Assembly: GCF_965218915.1 (NCBI RefSeq)
Contig: NZ_OZ244708.1
Coordinates: 992,001 to 1,056,000, forward strand
Direction of reading: 5' to 3'
Origin: Novosphingopyxis sp965218915
GTDB taxonomy: Bacteria; Pseudomonadota; Alphaproteobacteria; Sphingomonadales; Sphingomonadaceae
DNA length: 64,000 nt
Position numbers and translations under genes: made by a program. The notes under the pieces are model-generated. The model searched no databases. It saw nothing but the letters and a program-made list of their open reading frames with translations, and was not told the origin of the DNA. Position 1 is the first letter of the stretch. Each line of letters opens with the position of its first letter. Positions 26,327 through 34,980 of the stretch are shown in pieces.

Positions 26327-27910
26327 TTAGGAGACCGGCTCGGCCTCGCTTTGCCGCGCAGCATTGGTCTTGCGCGCGTGGTTGTTGAACGCGGCGAGCA
26401 GCGCTTCGGCGGCCGCCACGATGACGTCGGTGTGCTGGCTGCGGCCGAGGATCTTCTGTCCCGTCACCGTCAGCCCGACCTCGATGTCCATCTCGCGCGC
26501 CAGCTGGTGCGCGTCGATGCTGTCGAGCGTGCCCTCGACCTCGGCGACGATGCAGAAGGCATCCGAAAGCGCCTCGAACGGGCCGGTGCCATGGCCGATC
26601 GCGGACAGCCGCCCGCGCGTCCGGTGATCGACCACCAGCTTGGCGGTCGGGTTCGCGGTTGCCTTGGTACCGGTGCGCAGTTCGGCGCGCACGAGATGCC
26701 AGACATTGGCGACGTCATCGCCCTCGATCATCGCGACCAGATCGTTATCGGTCACCTCCCGCTTGGTATCGGCCAGCGTCTTGAAGTCCGAGAAGATTGC
26801 GGCCATCCGGTTGTCGCCGATGTCATAGCCCAGCGCATCCAGCCGCGCGCGCAGCGCATGCTTGCCCGAATGCTTGCCCAGCACCAGCGTGGAGGGCATG
26901 CCGACATCGTCCGGCTTCATGATCTCATAGGTTTCGCGGTTCGCCAACATGCCGTGCTGGTGGATGCCGGCTTCGTGCGCAAAGGCGTTTCGCCCGACCA
27001 CCGCCTTGTTGCGCGGCGGTGCGTTGCCGGTGCTCTCGGCGAGCAGGCCGGACGCGGCATAGAGTCCCTGCGTGCGGATGCCGGTGTCGGCGCGGTAATG
27101 ATCGGCGCGGGTCTTCAGCGCCATCACCACTTCCTCCAACGCGCAATTGCCCGCGCGCTCGCCGATCCCGTTGATCGAGCATTCGATCTGCCCCGCCCCG
27201 CCGCGCACGGCGGCCAGGCTGTTGGCGACGGCCATGCCCAGATCGTCGTGGCAATGGGTCGAGAACACGACATGACCCGCGCGGCGGATGTTCGCGGTGA
27301 GATCGCGGAACAGCTCGTACATCTCTTCGGGCGAGGTGTAGCCCACCGTGTCGGGTACGTTGAGCACATCGGCGCCGGCGTCGGCGGCGACCTGCAGCGC
27401 CTCGATCAGGAAATCGCGCTCGGTGCGGATCGCGTCCTCGGCGGAAAATTCGATCTGATTGAACTTGCCCCTGGCAGAACCGATCGAGCGTTCAATCTCG
27501 CGCAGCACCTGATCGCGGTTCAGTTTCAGCTTCGCCTCGCGGTGCAGCGGGCTGGTGCCGATGAACAGGTGCAGGCGGTTGTTGTTCGATGCCTCGAGCG
27601 CGCGGTGCGCGGCCTCGATATCGCCTTCCCTGGTGCGCGCGAGCGAGCAGATCACGGGGCCGGTCACCTGCGCGGCCACTTCGGCAACGGCCTCGGCATC
27701 CCCGGGCGAGGCGGCGGCGAAACCGGCCTCCATCACGTCGACGCGGAGATCGGCGAGCGCGCGGGCGATGCCGAGCTTGTGCGCTGTCGACATCGAAAAG
27801 CCCGGCGCCTGTTCGCCGTCGCGCAGGGTGGTGTCGAATATCGCGATGCGGCGCATGCCTGCGCCTACGTCGCTCTCCGCTATGTCGCTGATGTCATCCT
27901 GCTGCGGCAC
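26327..27910 (-). CDS. leuA: 2-isopropylmalate synthase
   Basis: Condenses acetyl-CoA with 2-oxoisovalerate, the first committed step to leucine. The HMGL-like barrel begins IFDTTLRDGEQAPGFSM; metal-ligand STHCHDDLGMA and NGIGERAGN follow. The C-terminal third is the LeuA regulatory domain that binds leucine. I place the start at GTG 27910 because GGGAGA lies 6 bp upstream, giving a 17-bp overlap with the preceding gene; ATG 27856 directly before the conserved core is a reasonable alternative. About 527 aa with the GTG start. Confidence 0.95.
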   Translation of the reverse strand: MPQQDDISDIAESDVGAGMRRIAIFDTTLRDGEQAPGFSMSTAHKLGIARALADLRVDVMEAGFAAASPGDAEAVAEVAAQVTGPVICSLARTREGDIEAAHRALEASNNNRLHLFIGTSPLHREAKLKLNRDQVLREIERSIGSARGKFNQIEFSAEDAIRTERDFLIEALQVAADAGADVLNVPDTVGYTSPEEMYELFRDLTANIRRAGHVVFSTHCHDDLGMAVANSLAAVRGGAGQIECSINGIGERAGNCALEEVVMALKTRADHYRADTGIRTQGLYAASGLLAESTGNAPPRNKAVVGRNAFAHEAGIHQHGMLANRETYEIMKPDDVGMPSTLVLGKHSGKHALRARLDALGYDIGDNRMAAIFSDFKTLADTKREVTDNDLVAMIEGDDVANVWHLVRAELRTGTKATANPTAKLVVDHRTRGRLSAIGHGTGPFEALSDAFCIVAEVEGTLDSIDAHQLAREMDIEVGLTVTGQKILGRSQHTDVIVAAAEALLAAFNNHARKTNAARQSEAEPVS

Positions 27911-28175
27911 GAGGAATCTCCCTGATGAAGCTGGTCGCGCCGTCGATATGCGCGGCCTCGACCACGCCATAGGTGCGGCTGATCTGGCGGATCAGGGTGT
28001 CGATCTTGCGCCCCCCATCGCGCGGATCGATCGACAGCGTCATGATCGAGCGGTCGCCGTCCGAGCCCATCTGCATCGAGCAGATGATCCAGCCGCGCGC
28101 TTCGATCACGCCGAGCAGTCGGCGGAGCGCGCCCTCGGCAAAGGCGAATTCGACGCGGATGTACTGCATGCTCAT
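27894..28175 (-). CDS. ilvM: Acetolactate synthase small regulatory subunit, short IlvM-like
   Basis: A 93-aa protein with a single ACT domain, the regulatory partner of acetolactate synthase. It is much shorter than IlvN/IlvH of about 160-170 residues and resembles E. coli IlvM in size and in the VIEARGWIICSMQM segment. The start ATG overlaps the large-subunit stop by 4 bp (ATGA at 28172-28175). Together with the leader peptide upstream of ilvD, the arrangement recalls the enterobacterial ilvGM type of operon. Valine sensitivity cannot be read from sequence. Confidence 0.9.
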   Translation of the reverse strand: MSMQYIRVEFAFAEGALRRLLGVIEARGWIICSMQMGSDGDRSIMTLSIDPRDGGRKIDTLIRQISRTYGVVEAAHIDGATSFIREIPRAAAG

Positions 28176-29872
28176 GTGCTTTTCTCCATCATGTCGGCAT
28201 TGGATTTGCCCGGCGGCACCAGCGGCCAGACATTTTCTTCCGGATCGATCCGGACATGCGCCAGGATCGGGCCTTTTGCCGCCAGCAGCCGGTCGATCGC
28301 GGCATCGACATCCGATTTCAGGTCGACCGAAAAGGCCTCGATCCCGAAGGCGTTGGCGACTTCGACGAAATCGGGATTGTCGCTGAGATCGACTTCGGAA
28401 TAATTGCCCTCGAAGAACAGCTCCTGCCACTGGCGCACGAGCCCCAGCATGCTGTTGTCCAGCAGCACGATCTTCACCGGGATATTGTAGCGGCGCAGCG
28501 TAGCCAGCTCCTGGACGTTCATCATGAAGCTGCCGTCGCCCGACACGCAGACCACGGTCGCGTCCGGCTCGGCGATCTTTGCGCCGATCGCGGCGGGCAG
28601 GCCGTATCCCATCGCGCCCAGCCCGCCGCTGGTGAGATGCGCCTGCGGACGCGAGAAGCGGCAATGCTGCGCCACCCACATCTGGTGCTGGCCGACGTCG
28701 CAGGCGGCGACGAAGCCGTCGCCGGCCCGCTCCGACAGCTTCTTCAGCAGCTCCGGCGCGAACACGCCATTGCCCGGCGCGTCGTAGCGCGGGGCATGTT
28801 CAGCCTTGAGCTGACGGGTTTCGGCCTGCCATTCGGTGATGTCACCGGGCGTGAATTCGATGGCGCGCAGGCAGCGCTTGAGGTCGCCGCACATGGTGGA
28901 ATGCGCGTGGCGGATCTTGCCGAATTCGGCCGCGTCGGTGTCGATATGGACGACAGACGCATGCGGCGCGAAGCTGGCGAGATGCCCGGTGGCGCGGTCG
29001 TCGAAGCGCGCGCCGACCACGATCAGCAGGTCCGATTCCTGCACCGCCATGTTCGCGGCGCGCCCGCCATGCATGCCCAGCATGCCGACGAAATTGGGAT
29101 GTTCCACCGGCAGCACGCCCAGGCCCTGCAAGGTCGCGACCGCCGGGATGCCGGTGCGTTCCGAAATCTCGCGCACCAGATCGGTGGCGTTGGCGCGCGC
29201 GACGCCGCCGCCCAGATAGAGCAGCGGTTTCTTCGCCGCCGCGATCAGCTTTTCGGCCGCGTCCAGGCTTTCGGACGAGGGGAAGGGGCGCAGATCGTCA
29301 CCTTCCTCGGGCTCGTCCCATTGGCCGCAGACGGCCTGCTGCACGTCCTTGGGCAGATCGACCAGCACCGGGCCGGGGCGGCCGCCCTCGGCGATGGCGA
29401 ATGCTTCGGCGAGCGCGGCGGGGATATCGGCGGGGTGGCGGATGACGACACTGTGCTTCACGATCGGCAGCGTGAGGCCGAAGATATCGATCTCCTGGAA
29501 CGCATCGGTGCCCATCAGCGGCTGCGCGACCTGCCCGGTGATCGCCACTAGCGGCACAGAATCCATGAACGCGTTGGCGATGCCGGTGATCAGGTTGGTC
29601 GCACCCGGCCCGCTGGTGGCGATGCACACGCCCGCACGGCCGGTCATCCGGCCCGACGCATCGGCGGCAAAGGCGGCGCCCTGCTCGTGCCGGACGAGGT
29701 AATGCTTTACACGCCCACGCGCGATCGCGTCGTAGACCGGCATGATCGCGCCGCCGGGATAGCCGAACACCTCCTTCACGCCCAGCCGCTCCAGCGTGTC
29801 GACCAGCAGCTCGGCACCCGTGCGGGTGGCGAGTGTCGGCTCGGCGGCGATCATCGATGGTGCGGTGGACAT
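28172..29872 (-). CDS. ilvB: Acetolactate synthase large subunit
   Basis: The TPP-dependent catalytic subunit, 566 aa, makes acetolactate from two pyruvates or acetohydroxybutyrate. N-terminal GAELLVDTLERLGVKEVFGYPGG holds the catalytic Glu region in the continuation; the TPP-binding motif GDGSFMMNVQE with later NSMLG is intact. It is coupled by 4 bp to the short small subunit and lies 24 bp after ilvC. It may be better called ilvG because of the IlvM-like partner. Confidence 0.96.
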   Translation of the reverse strand: MSTAPSMIAAEPTLATRTGAELLVDTLERLGVKEVFGYPGGAIMPVYDAIARGRVKHYLVRHEQGAAFAADASGRMTGRAGVCIATSGPGATNLITGIANAFMDSVPLVAITGQVAQPLMGTDAFQEIDIFGLTLPIVKHSVVIRHPADIPAALAEAFAIAEGGRPGPVLVDLPKDVQQAVCGQWDEPEEGDDLRPFPSSESLDAAEKLIAAAKKPLLYLGGGVARANATDLVREISERTGIPAVATLQGLGVLPVEHPNFVGMLGMHGGRAANMAVQESDLLIVVGARFDDRATGHLASFAPHASVVHIDTDAAEFGKIRHAHSTMCGDLKRCLRAIEFTPGDITEWQAETRQLKAEHAPRYDAPGNGVFAPELLKKLSERAGDGFVAACDVGQHQMWVAQHCRFSRPQAHLTSGGLGAMGYGLPAAIGAKIAEPDATVVCVSGDGSFMMNVQELATLRRYNIPVKIVLLDNSMLGLVRQWQELFFEGNYSEVDLSDNPDFVEVANAFGIEAFSVDLKSDVDAAIDRLLAAKGPILAHVRIDPEENVWPLVPPGKSNADMMEKST

Positions 29873-29896
29873 GGGATCGGTTCCTGTGGGGAGGGC

Positions 29897-30907
29897 TTAG
29901 TTCTGGGCCGTGTTCGATCCGGCCTGCAGCCACGGCATCAAGGCGCGCAGCTCCCTGCCGGTTGTCTCGATCGGGTGGTTCAGGTCATTCTCGAGCAGCT
30001 TGTTGTAGCGCGTCTTGCCGGCCTGGTTTTCCAGGATCCAGTTATGCGCGAACGTGCCGTCCTGAATGTCGGTCAGCACGTCCTTCATGCGCGCGCGGGT
30101 TTCGTCGTTCACGACGCGCGGGCCGGAGACGAGATCGCCGTAGATCGCGGTCTCGGAGATGAATTCGTGCATTTTGGAAAGGCCGCCCTCGTAGAGCAGG
30201 TCGACGATCAGCTTGAGCTCGTGCAGGCATTCATAATAGGCGATTTCGGGCTGATACCCGGCGTTCACCAGCGTCTCGTAACCGGCCAGCACCAGTTCGG
30301 TGGCGCCGCCGCAGAGAACAGCCTGCTCGCCGAACAGATCGGTTTCTGTTTCTTCCTTGAACGTAGTTTCCAGCACGCCGGCGGTCGCGCCGCCGATCAG
30401 CGCGGCATAGGCCAGCGCGCGCTCCTTGGCCTTGCCGCTGGCGTCCTGATGGACCGCGATGAGGGCGGGCACGCCGCGCTGGCGCTGATATTCGCGGCGG
30501 ACCAGATCGCCGGGGCCCTTGGGCGCGACCATGATGACGTCGACATTCTCCGCCGGGCGGATGCGGCCGTAGAGCACGGTGAAGCCGTGCGCGACGAGCA
30601 GCGCGTCGCCTTCGGACAGGTTGGGCGCGATCTCGGCGTCGAAGATTGCCTCATGGGTCATGTCCGGCGTCAGGATGGCGATCAGCTTGGCTGCCTTGGT
30701 TGCCTCGGCGACGGTCATCACCTTGAGGCCATCGGCCTTGGCCTTTTCCGCGGTCTTGCTGCCTTCGCGTAAGCCCACGATTACCTCGCAGCCCGATTCG
30801 TGCAGGTTCAGCGTGTGCGCGCGGCCCTGGCTGCCATAGCCGATGACGGCGACGGGCGCGTCCTTGACGGCGGCCGGATTGGCGTCCTTTTCGGTGTAAA
30901 CCTTCAT
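29897..30907 (-). CDS. ilvC: Ketol-acid reductoisomerase
   Basis: A class I ketol-acid reductoisomerase, 336 aa, which isomerises and reduces acetolactate with NADPH to dihydroxyisovalerate. The N-terminal Rossmann motif is GYGSQGRAH, and the C-terminal knotted domain has the catalytic acidic residues in LFGEQAVLCGG and ECLHELKLIVDL. ATG 30907 (MKVYTEKDAN) overlaps the ilvD stop by 4 bp. A longer frame to 31075 is not family-like. Confidence 0.97.
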   Translation of the reverse strand: MKVYTEKDANPAAVKDAPVAVIGYGSQGRAHTLNLHESGCEVIVGLREGSKTAEKAKADGLKVMTVAEATKAAKLIAILTPDMTHEAIFDAEIAPNLSEGDALLVAHGFTVLYGRIRPAENVDVIMVAPKGPGDLVRREYQRQRGVPALIAVHQDASGKAKERALAYAALIGGATAGVLETTFKEETETDLFGEQAVLCGGATELVLAGYETLVNAGYQPEIAYYECLHELKLIVDLLYEGGLSKMHEFISETAIYGDLVSGPRVVNDETRARMKDVLTDIQDGTFAHNWILENQAGKTRYNKLLENDLNHPIETTGRELRALMPWLQAGSNTAQN

Positions 30908-32622
30908 GAAATTGCTTCCTTGGATTGAACGGGAGTTGGCATGGGAGCATCGGTCTCGATCGTGACCGCCCCGATCGCGGCGGACGACACCAGCCGCGCA
31001 TATTTGTCGAACACGCCGCCCATCTTGTTGGGCGCGCGGGGCGTGTGGTTCTTGGCGCGCGCATTGAGATCGCAATCGACATCGATGCGGCGTGCCTCGG
31101 CGTCGATCGTCACGATGTCGCCGGTCTCGATCAGCCCGATCGGCCCGCCGCGCGCCGCCTCGGGCGAGACATGGCCGATGACGAAGCCGTGGCTAGCGCC
31201 CGAAAACCGCCCGTCGGTGATCAGCGCGACATCGCCCGCCAGGCCCTGTCCGGCGATGGCGGCGGTGGTCGCCAGCATCTCGCGCATGCCCGGGCCGCCG
31301 CGCGGGCCTTCGTAGCGGATGACGACGACGTCGCCCGCTACGATTCGGCGATCGTTGACGGCGGCAAAGGCCGCGTCTTCGCCCTCGAACACTTTCGCGG
31401 GGCCGGTGAAGTTCAGCGCGCCCTCGGCGGCGGTTTTGAGGACGGCGCCATCGGGGGCAAGATCGCCGTAGAGAATGCGCAGCCCGCCGAACCGCTTCAC
31501 CGGGGCCGCAACGGTCCGGACGACCTGCTGGCCCTCGGTCTCGGCGAAATCGTCCAGCTCCGCGAACAGGCTGCGCCCGCTGACGGTGGGGCTGTCGGCG
31601 ATCAGCCCGGCCTCGGCCAGCCTTTTGCCGACCAGCCGCGTGCCGCCCGCATCGAACAGGTCGCGCGCCAGATAATGACCGCCGGGCTTCAGATCGGTGA
31701 TGACCGGGACGGAGCGCGTCAGCTCGTCGAACAGCTCGATCGAGAAGGGCACGCCGGCCTCCGCCGCGATGGCGGGCAGATGCAGCACGGCGTTGGTCGA
31801 GCCTCCGGTCGCGACGACGGCGGTGGCCGCGTTGCGCAGCGAGGTCTCGGTGATGAAGCTTCTGGCACTGGTCTTGTCATGGGCCAGCTTGGCCGCGAGC
31901 CGTCCGCAGCGCTGCGCTTCATGGCCCTTCTCCTTGCTGATCGCGGGCGGATCGCCCGACCCCATCGGAGACAGCCCCAGGAACGCCATCGCCATCGCCA
32001 TGGTGTTGGCGGTGAACTGCCCGCCGCACGCGCCCGCGCCGGGGCAGGCCGCGCGCTCCACTTCGTCCAGCTCTTCGTCGGACATGTCGCCCTTGGCGTG
32101 CGCGCCAACCGCCTCGAACACGTCCTGAATGGATAAATCCTTGCCCTCGATATTGCCGGGCATGATGGTGCCGCCGTAGAAGATCAGGCCGGGAATATCC
32201 AAGCGCGCCAGCGCCATCGCGGCGGCGGGGATGGTCTTGTCGCAGCCGACCATGATGACCGCGGCATCCAGGCTGTGGCCCTTGACCGCCAGCTCGATCG
32301 AATCGGCGATCACCTCGCGGCTGATCAGCGAGGCGCGCATGCCCTCGCCGCCCATGGTGATGCCGTCCGAAACGACGATGGTGTTGAAATCCACCGGCGT
32401 GCAGCCGCCATCGCGCAGGCCCTTGCGGATCGGTTCGGCCAGCAGGTTCAGATGCATGTTGCACGGCGTGACGGTGGACCAGCTGTTGACCAGCGCCACC
32501 ATCGGCTGGGCCATGTCAGAGTCGGTGAAGCCGGCGCCGCGCAGCATGGCGCGGGCGGGGGCCTTGGACGGGCCCTTGGTGATGGCGTCGGAACGCTTGG
32601 AAGTCGGATTGCTGTCGGTCAT
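30904..32622 (-). CDS. ilvD: Dihydroxy-acid dehydratase
   Basis: An Fe-S dehydratase, 572 aa, which converts dihydroxyisovalerate or dihydroxymethylvalerate to the 2-oxo acids. Cluster cysteines are seen in VGCDKTIPA and GACGGQFTANTMA, with another near NSWSTVTPCNMH. It is the first structural gene of the operon and sits about 33 nt downstream of an intrinsic terminator that follows a leader peptide, so its expression should depend on attenuation. It shares the IlvD/Edd superfamily with the edd gene at 38109. Confidence 0.97.
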   Translation of the reverse strand: MTDSNPTSKRSDAITKGPSKAPARAMLRGAGFTDSDMAQPMVALVNSWSTVTPCNMHLNLLAEPIRKGLRDGGCTPVDFNTIVVSDGITMGGEGMRASLISREVIADSIELAVKGHSLDAAVIMVGCDKTIPAAAMALARLDIPGLIFYGGTIMPGNIEGKDLSIQDVFEAVGAHAKGDMSDEELDEVERAACPGAGACGGQFTANTMAMAMAFLGLSPMGSGDPPAISKEKGHEAQRCGRLAAKLAHDKTSARSFITETSLRNAATAVVATGGSTNAVLHLPAIAAEAGVPFSIELFDELTRSVPVITDLKPGGHYLARDLFDAGGTRLVGKRLAEAGLIADSPTVSGRSLFAELDDFAETEGQQVVRTVAAPVKRFGGLRILYGDLAPDGAVLKTAAEGALNFTGPAKVFEGEDAAFAAVNDRRIVAGDVVVIRYEGPRGGPGMREMLATTAAIAGQGLAGDVALITDGRFSGASHGFVIGHVSPEAARGGPIGLIETGDIVTIDAEARRIDVDCDLNARAKNHTPRAPNKMGGVFDKYARLVSSAAIGAVTIETDAPMPTPVQSKEAIS

Positions 32623-32654
32623 GTCGATTGGCCGCTGATGATGATCAAAGAGGC

Positions 32655-32690
32655 CAATAAAAAACCCCGCGTCCTTGTGGGAGCGGGGCG
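32655..32690 (-). terminator. Attenuator terminator upstream of ilvD
   Basis: On the minus strand CCCCGCTCC and GGACGCGGGG pair around a short loop and are followed by six T residues. The structure lies between the leader-peptide stop (32719) and the ilvD start (32622). Its position and the leader composition make it the regulated terminator of the branched-chain operon. Confidence 0.88.
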
Positions 32691-32718
32691 GTTTCTGGTC
32701 CTTTGAGCCGGTGTCAGC

Positions 32719-32820
32719 TTAAGGGCGCCCCTCCTCAATGGGAATAAGTACGAGCGGAAGGAGGACGACGGCATGGCCGGCATCCTCAGTGCGATCAAAA
32801 ATGGCGGCAGCTGTCGACAT
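32719..32820 (-). CDS. ilv operon leader peptide (attenuation)
   Basis: A 33-codon open frame that starts with ATG at 32820 (MSTAAAIFDRTED) and ends with TAA. Residues 18-28 are VVLLPLVLIPI, so nine of eleven codons specify valine, leucine or isoleucine. A stable terminator follows about 30 nt after the stop. This is the hallmark of ribosome-mediated attenuation: scarcity of charged branched-chain tRNAs would stall the ribosome in the run and favour an antiterminator. An AAGGA sequence lies about 11 nt before the ATG. It is too short for ordinary gene callers. I did not fold the alternative antiterminator. Confidence 0.88.
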   Translation of the reverse strand: MSTAAAIFDRTEDAGHAVVLLPLVLIPIEEGRP

Positions 32821-32867
32821 GCGATGCGAATCCTTGCTCTGCGGCCCCATGCCGCTGATCGGCGCTC

Positions 32868-32895
32868 TATATCATCGCAAAGGTTAAACAAGCAA
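32868..32895 (-). promoter_or_regulatory. Candidate promoter of the ilv-leu operon
   Basis: On the minus strand TTGCTT (32895-32890) and GATATA (32873-32868) are separated by 16 bp and lie about 50 bp upstream of the leader-peptide ATG. The match to sigma-70 consensus is fair and no experimental start is known. Confidence 0.45.
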
Positions 32896-32937
32896 AAAAA
32901 TTGCGTGCGAGATGGTTTTCTTGTTCGTTATCTTTCC

Positions 32938-33009
32938 GTGCTCCTGCGAAGGCAGGGAGCCCACCAGGTGACGGTCCCTGATGGACCCCTGCCTTCGCAG
33001 GGGAACACC
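32938..33009. repeat. Paired palindromic repeats (family E) downstream of proB
   Basis: Arms with gctcctgcgaaggcaggg and cctgccttcgcaggggaac face each other. The same family is at 60976-61045. The pair begins about 20 bp beyond the stop of the short proB gene. Confidence 0.8.
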
Positions 33010-33030
33010 GATTGGGTAAAATCGCCGCCA

Positions 33031-33849
33031 CTAGGCTTTAGCAGCAGCAACCACCGTCGCCCGCGCCCCGCCGCGCAGCCGTTCGATCGGGTGCGCGGCC
33101 TGTCCGCTGGCGATGATCGTGGCGCAAGAATGCCCGGCGGCAAAGCGCGCGGCGGCGATCTTGGTCGCCATGCCGCCGGTGCCCATGCCCGATGTGCTGA
33201 CGCCCGCCATCGCTTCGATCTCCGGCGTGATCGCGGCGAGAAAGGGCAGATGTTCGGCATCCGGATCGGCGGAAGGGTCGGCCGAAAACAGGCCTTCGAC
33301 ATCGGACAGCAGGATGAGCAAATCCGCGCCCGCCAGCTGCGCGACGCTGGCCGACAGCCGGTCGTTGTCGCCGAAGCGCAGCTCTTCGGTCGCGACCGAA
33401 TCATTCTCGTTGATCACCGGCACCGCGCCGCGCGCCAGCAGCGTCTCCAGCGTTCCGTGCGCATTGGCCCCGCGCCGCTCGGCCTCGATATCGCCGATCG
33501 AAAGGAGCAGCTGCGCGGCGACGATGTCGTGCGGGCCCAGCGCATTTTCCCACGCGCCCATCAGCAGCGTCTGCCCCGCCGCGGCCGCCGCCTGCCGCTC
33601 GGTGACGATGTCGGAGCGCGCCATGCCGAGCCGAGGCCAGCCGAACGCCATCGCGCCCGAGGTGACGATGACGACACGCTTGCCGTCCTCGCGCAGCTTG
33701 GCGAGGTCCTCGGCCAGCGCGTGCAGCCAAGCGGTGCGCGGACGGCCGCGGTCCCGGTCGATCAGCAGCGATGAGCCGACCTTGACCACGACGGTGTGCG
33801 CCGCGCCGATCAATGCCGCTGCTCCCCGCCTATCCGTTTCCGCCGCCAT
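33031..33849 (-). CDS. proB: Glutamate 5-kinase, short form without PUA domain
   Basis: Phosphorylates glutamate as the first step of proline synthesis. The 272-aa protein contains the whole amino-acid kinase domain: VVKVGSSLLID, VTSGAMAFG, INENDSVATEELRFGDND and GTGGMATKIAAA. The C-terminal PUA domain of usual ProB enzymes (about 370 aa) is missing; the protein ends ATVVAAAKA shortly after the kinase fold. No PUA-like sequence continues downstream, and a palindromic repeat lies there instead. PUA-less forms can be catalytically active, so I treat it as a gene rather than a pseudogene. Confidence 0.9.
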   Translation of the reverse strand: MAAETDRRGAAALIGAAHTVVVKVGSSLLIDRDRGRPRTAWLHALAEDLAKLREDGKRVVIVTSGAMAFGWPRLGMARSDIVTERQAAAAAGQTLLMGAWENALGPHDIVAAQLLLSIGDIEAERRGANAHGTLETLLARGAVPVINENDSVATEELRFGDNDRLSASVAQLAGADLLILLSDVEGLFSADPSADPDAEHLPFLAAITPEIEAMAGVSTSGMGTGGMATKIAAARFAAGHSCATIIASGQAAHPIERLRGGARATVVAAAKA

Positions 33850-33930
33850 TGTCCGTGCCCCTCGTTGCCGACGATCCTGCTAGCCGCTTTCCGATTTACG
33901 GCAAGCCGGAAGCGGTCGCCGAGCCTTGCG

Positions 33931-34833
33931 TCAGCCTTTCAGTGCCCGCTGCGCCAGCAGGATCGCGCCGGTCAGTCCGGCATCGTCGCGCAGCCCGGGC
34001 GCGACGATATAGTCCGACAGATCGCCCGCGATCCCCTCAAGATATCCGCCGAGCAGGCTCACCGTGCGTTGCCGCAACGCTTCGATCAGGCCCGGCGATT
34101 TCATCACGCCGCCGCCGAAGACGATCCGGTCCGGCATGTGCAGGAGGATGATCGTCGCCGCCATCTGCGCCAGATAGTCCGCCTCCAGCGATACGGCCTC
34201 ATGACCGGCACCGAGTGTGGACAGATCGGCTCCCCAGCGTGCGCGAATCGCCGGACCGGCTGCCAGGCCTTCGAGGCAATCGCCGTGGAACGGGCAATGT
34301 CCGCCGAACGGATCGCGCACCGGATCGTGCGACACGCGGATATGACCCATTTCGAAATGACCGGACCCATTGAGCGCCACGCCCCGGTGAAGCACGGCGC
34401 CGCCGATGCCGGTGCCGACGGTGACATAGGCCAGCGTATCCGCGCCTTGTCCGGCGCCTTTAACCCATTCGCCCAGCGCGGCGCCGTTGACGTCGGTATC
34501 GAAGCGCATCGGCACACCGAAAGCCCCAAGCGCATCTTCGTAGCGCGCCCCGGTCCAGTGCGCCTTCGTGGTTTTCAGGATGCGGCCGTAATCGGGCGAG
34601 GCGGGATCGATGTCGATCGGCCCGAAGCTGGCGATGCCAAACGCGGCGGGCGCGCCGTGATCGCACGCCGCCGCATCGAAGAAGCCGCGCAGGCTGGCAA
34701 AGGTTTGCGCGGGATCGCCGGTCGGGATCGTCGCGCGCGTCAGCACGGTGCCGTCCGCTTGCGTCAGCGCACAGACGAACTTGGTACCGCCCGCTTCCAC
34801 CGCGCCGAAATACTTCCGAGCCTTGCCGGCCAT
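33931..34833 (-). CDS. ROK-family sugar kinase (fructokinase type)
   Basis: A 300-aa cytoplasmic kinase of the ROK family. The phosphate-1 motif is GAVEAGGTKF, the catalytic Asp lies in FDTDVNGAALGE, and a zinc site is visible as GHIRVSHDP plus CPFHGDCLEG (His and three Cys or His). This pattern is that of ROK fructokinases rather than glucokinases. ATG 34833 has AGGAGA 6 bp upstream; the ATG six bases earlier would be too close to that site. It is divergent from the Entner-Doudoroff operon, where it could supply fructose 6-phosphate. Confidence 0.9.
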   Translation of the reverse strand: MAGKARKYFGAVEAGGTKFVCALTQADGTVLTRATIPTGDPAQTFASLRGFFDAAACDHGAPAAFGIASFGPIDIDPASPDYGRILKTTKAHWTGARYEDALGAFGVPMRFDTDVNGAALGEWVKGAGQGADTLAYVTVGTGIGGAVLHRGVALNGSGHFEMGHIRVSHDPVRDPFGGHCPFHGDCLEGLAAGPAIRARWGADLSTLGAGHEAVSLEADYLAQMAATIILLHMPDRIVFGGGVMKSPGLIEALRQRTVSLLGGYLEGIAGDLSDYIVAPGLRDDAGLTGAILLAQRALKG

Positions 34834-34980
34834 GCGCATTCTCCTGTTCAGCCACGTCCGAACCCTCGGCATTGCCCCTGTATTTTGCGCGGCGGCCTTT
34901 CCGCGGCAACAATCTTTTCCTACCGAATCGGAACATGCCCGCTAGAAGGGCTTTGACAGCGGCAGGTGGATCGGCATGAC

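Noticed and set aside
33031..33849. proB as a pseudogene
   Set aside because: The kinase domain is complete with all motifs and no frameshift, and PUA-less ProB can be functional.
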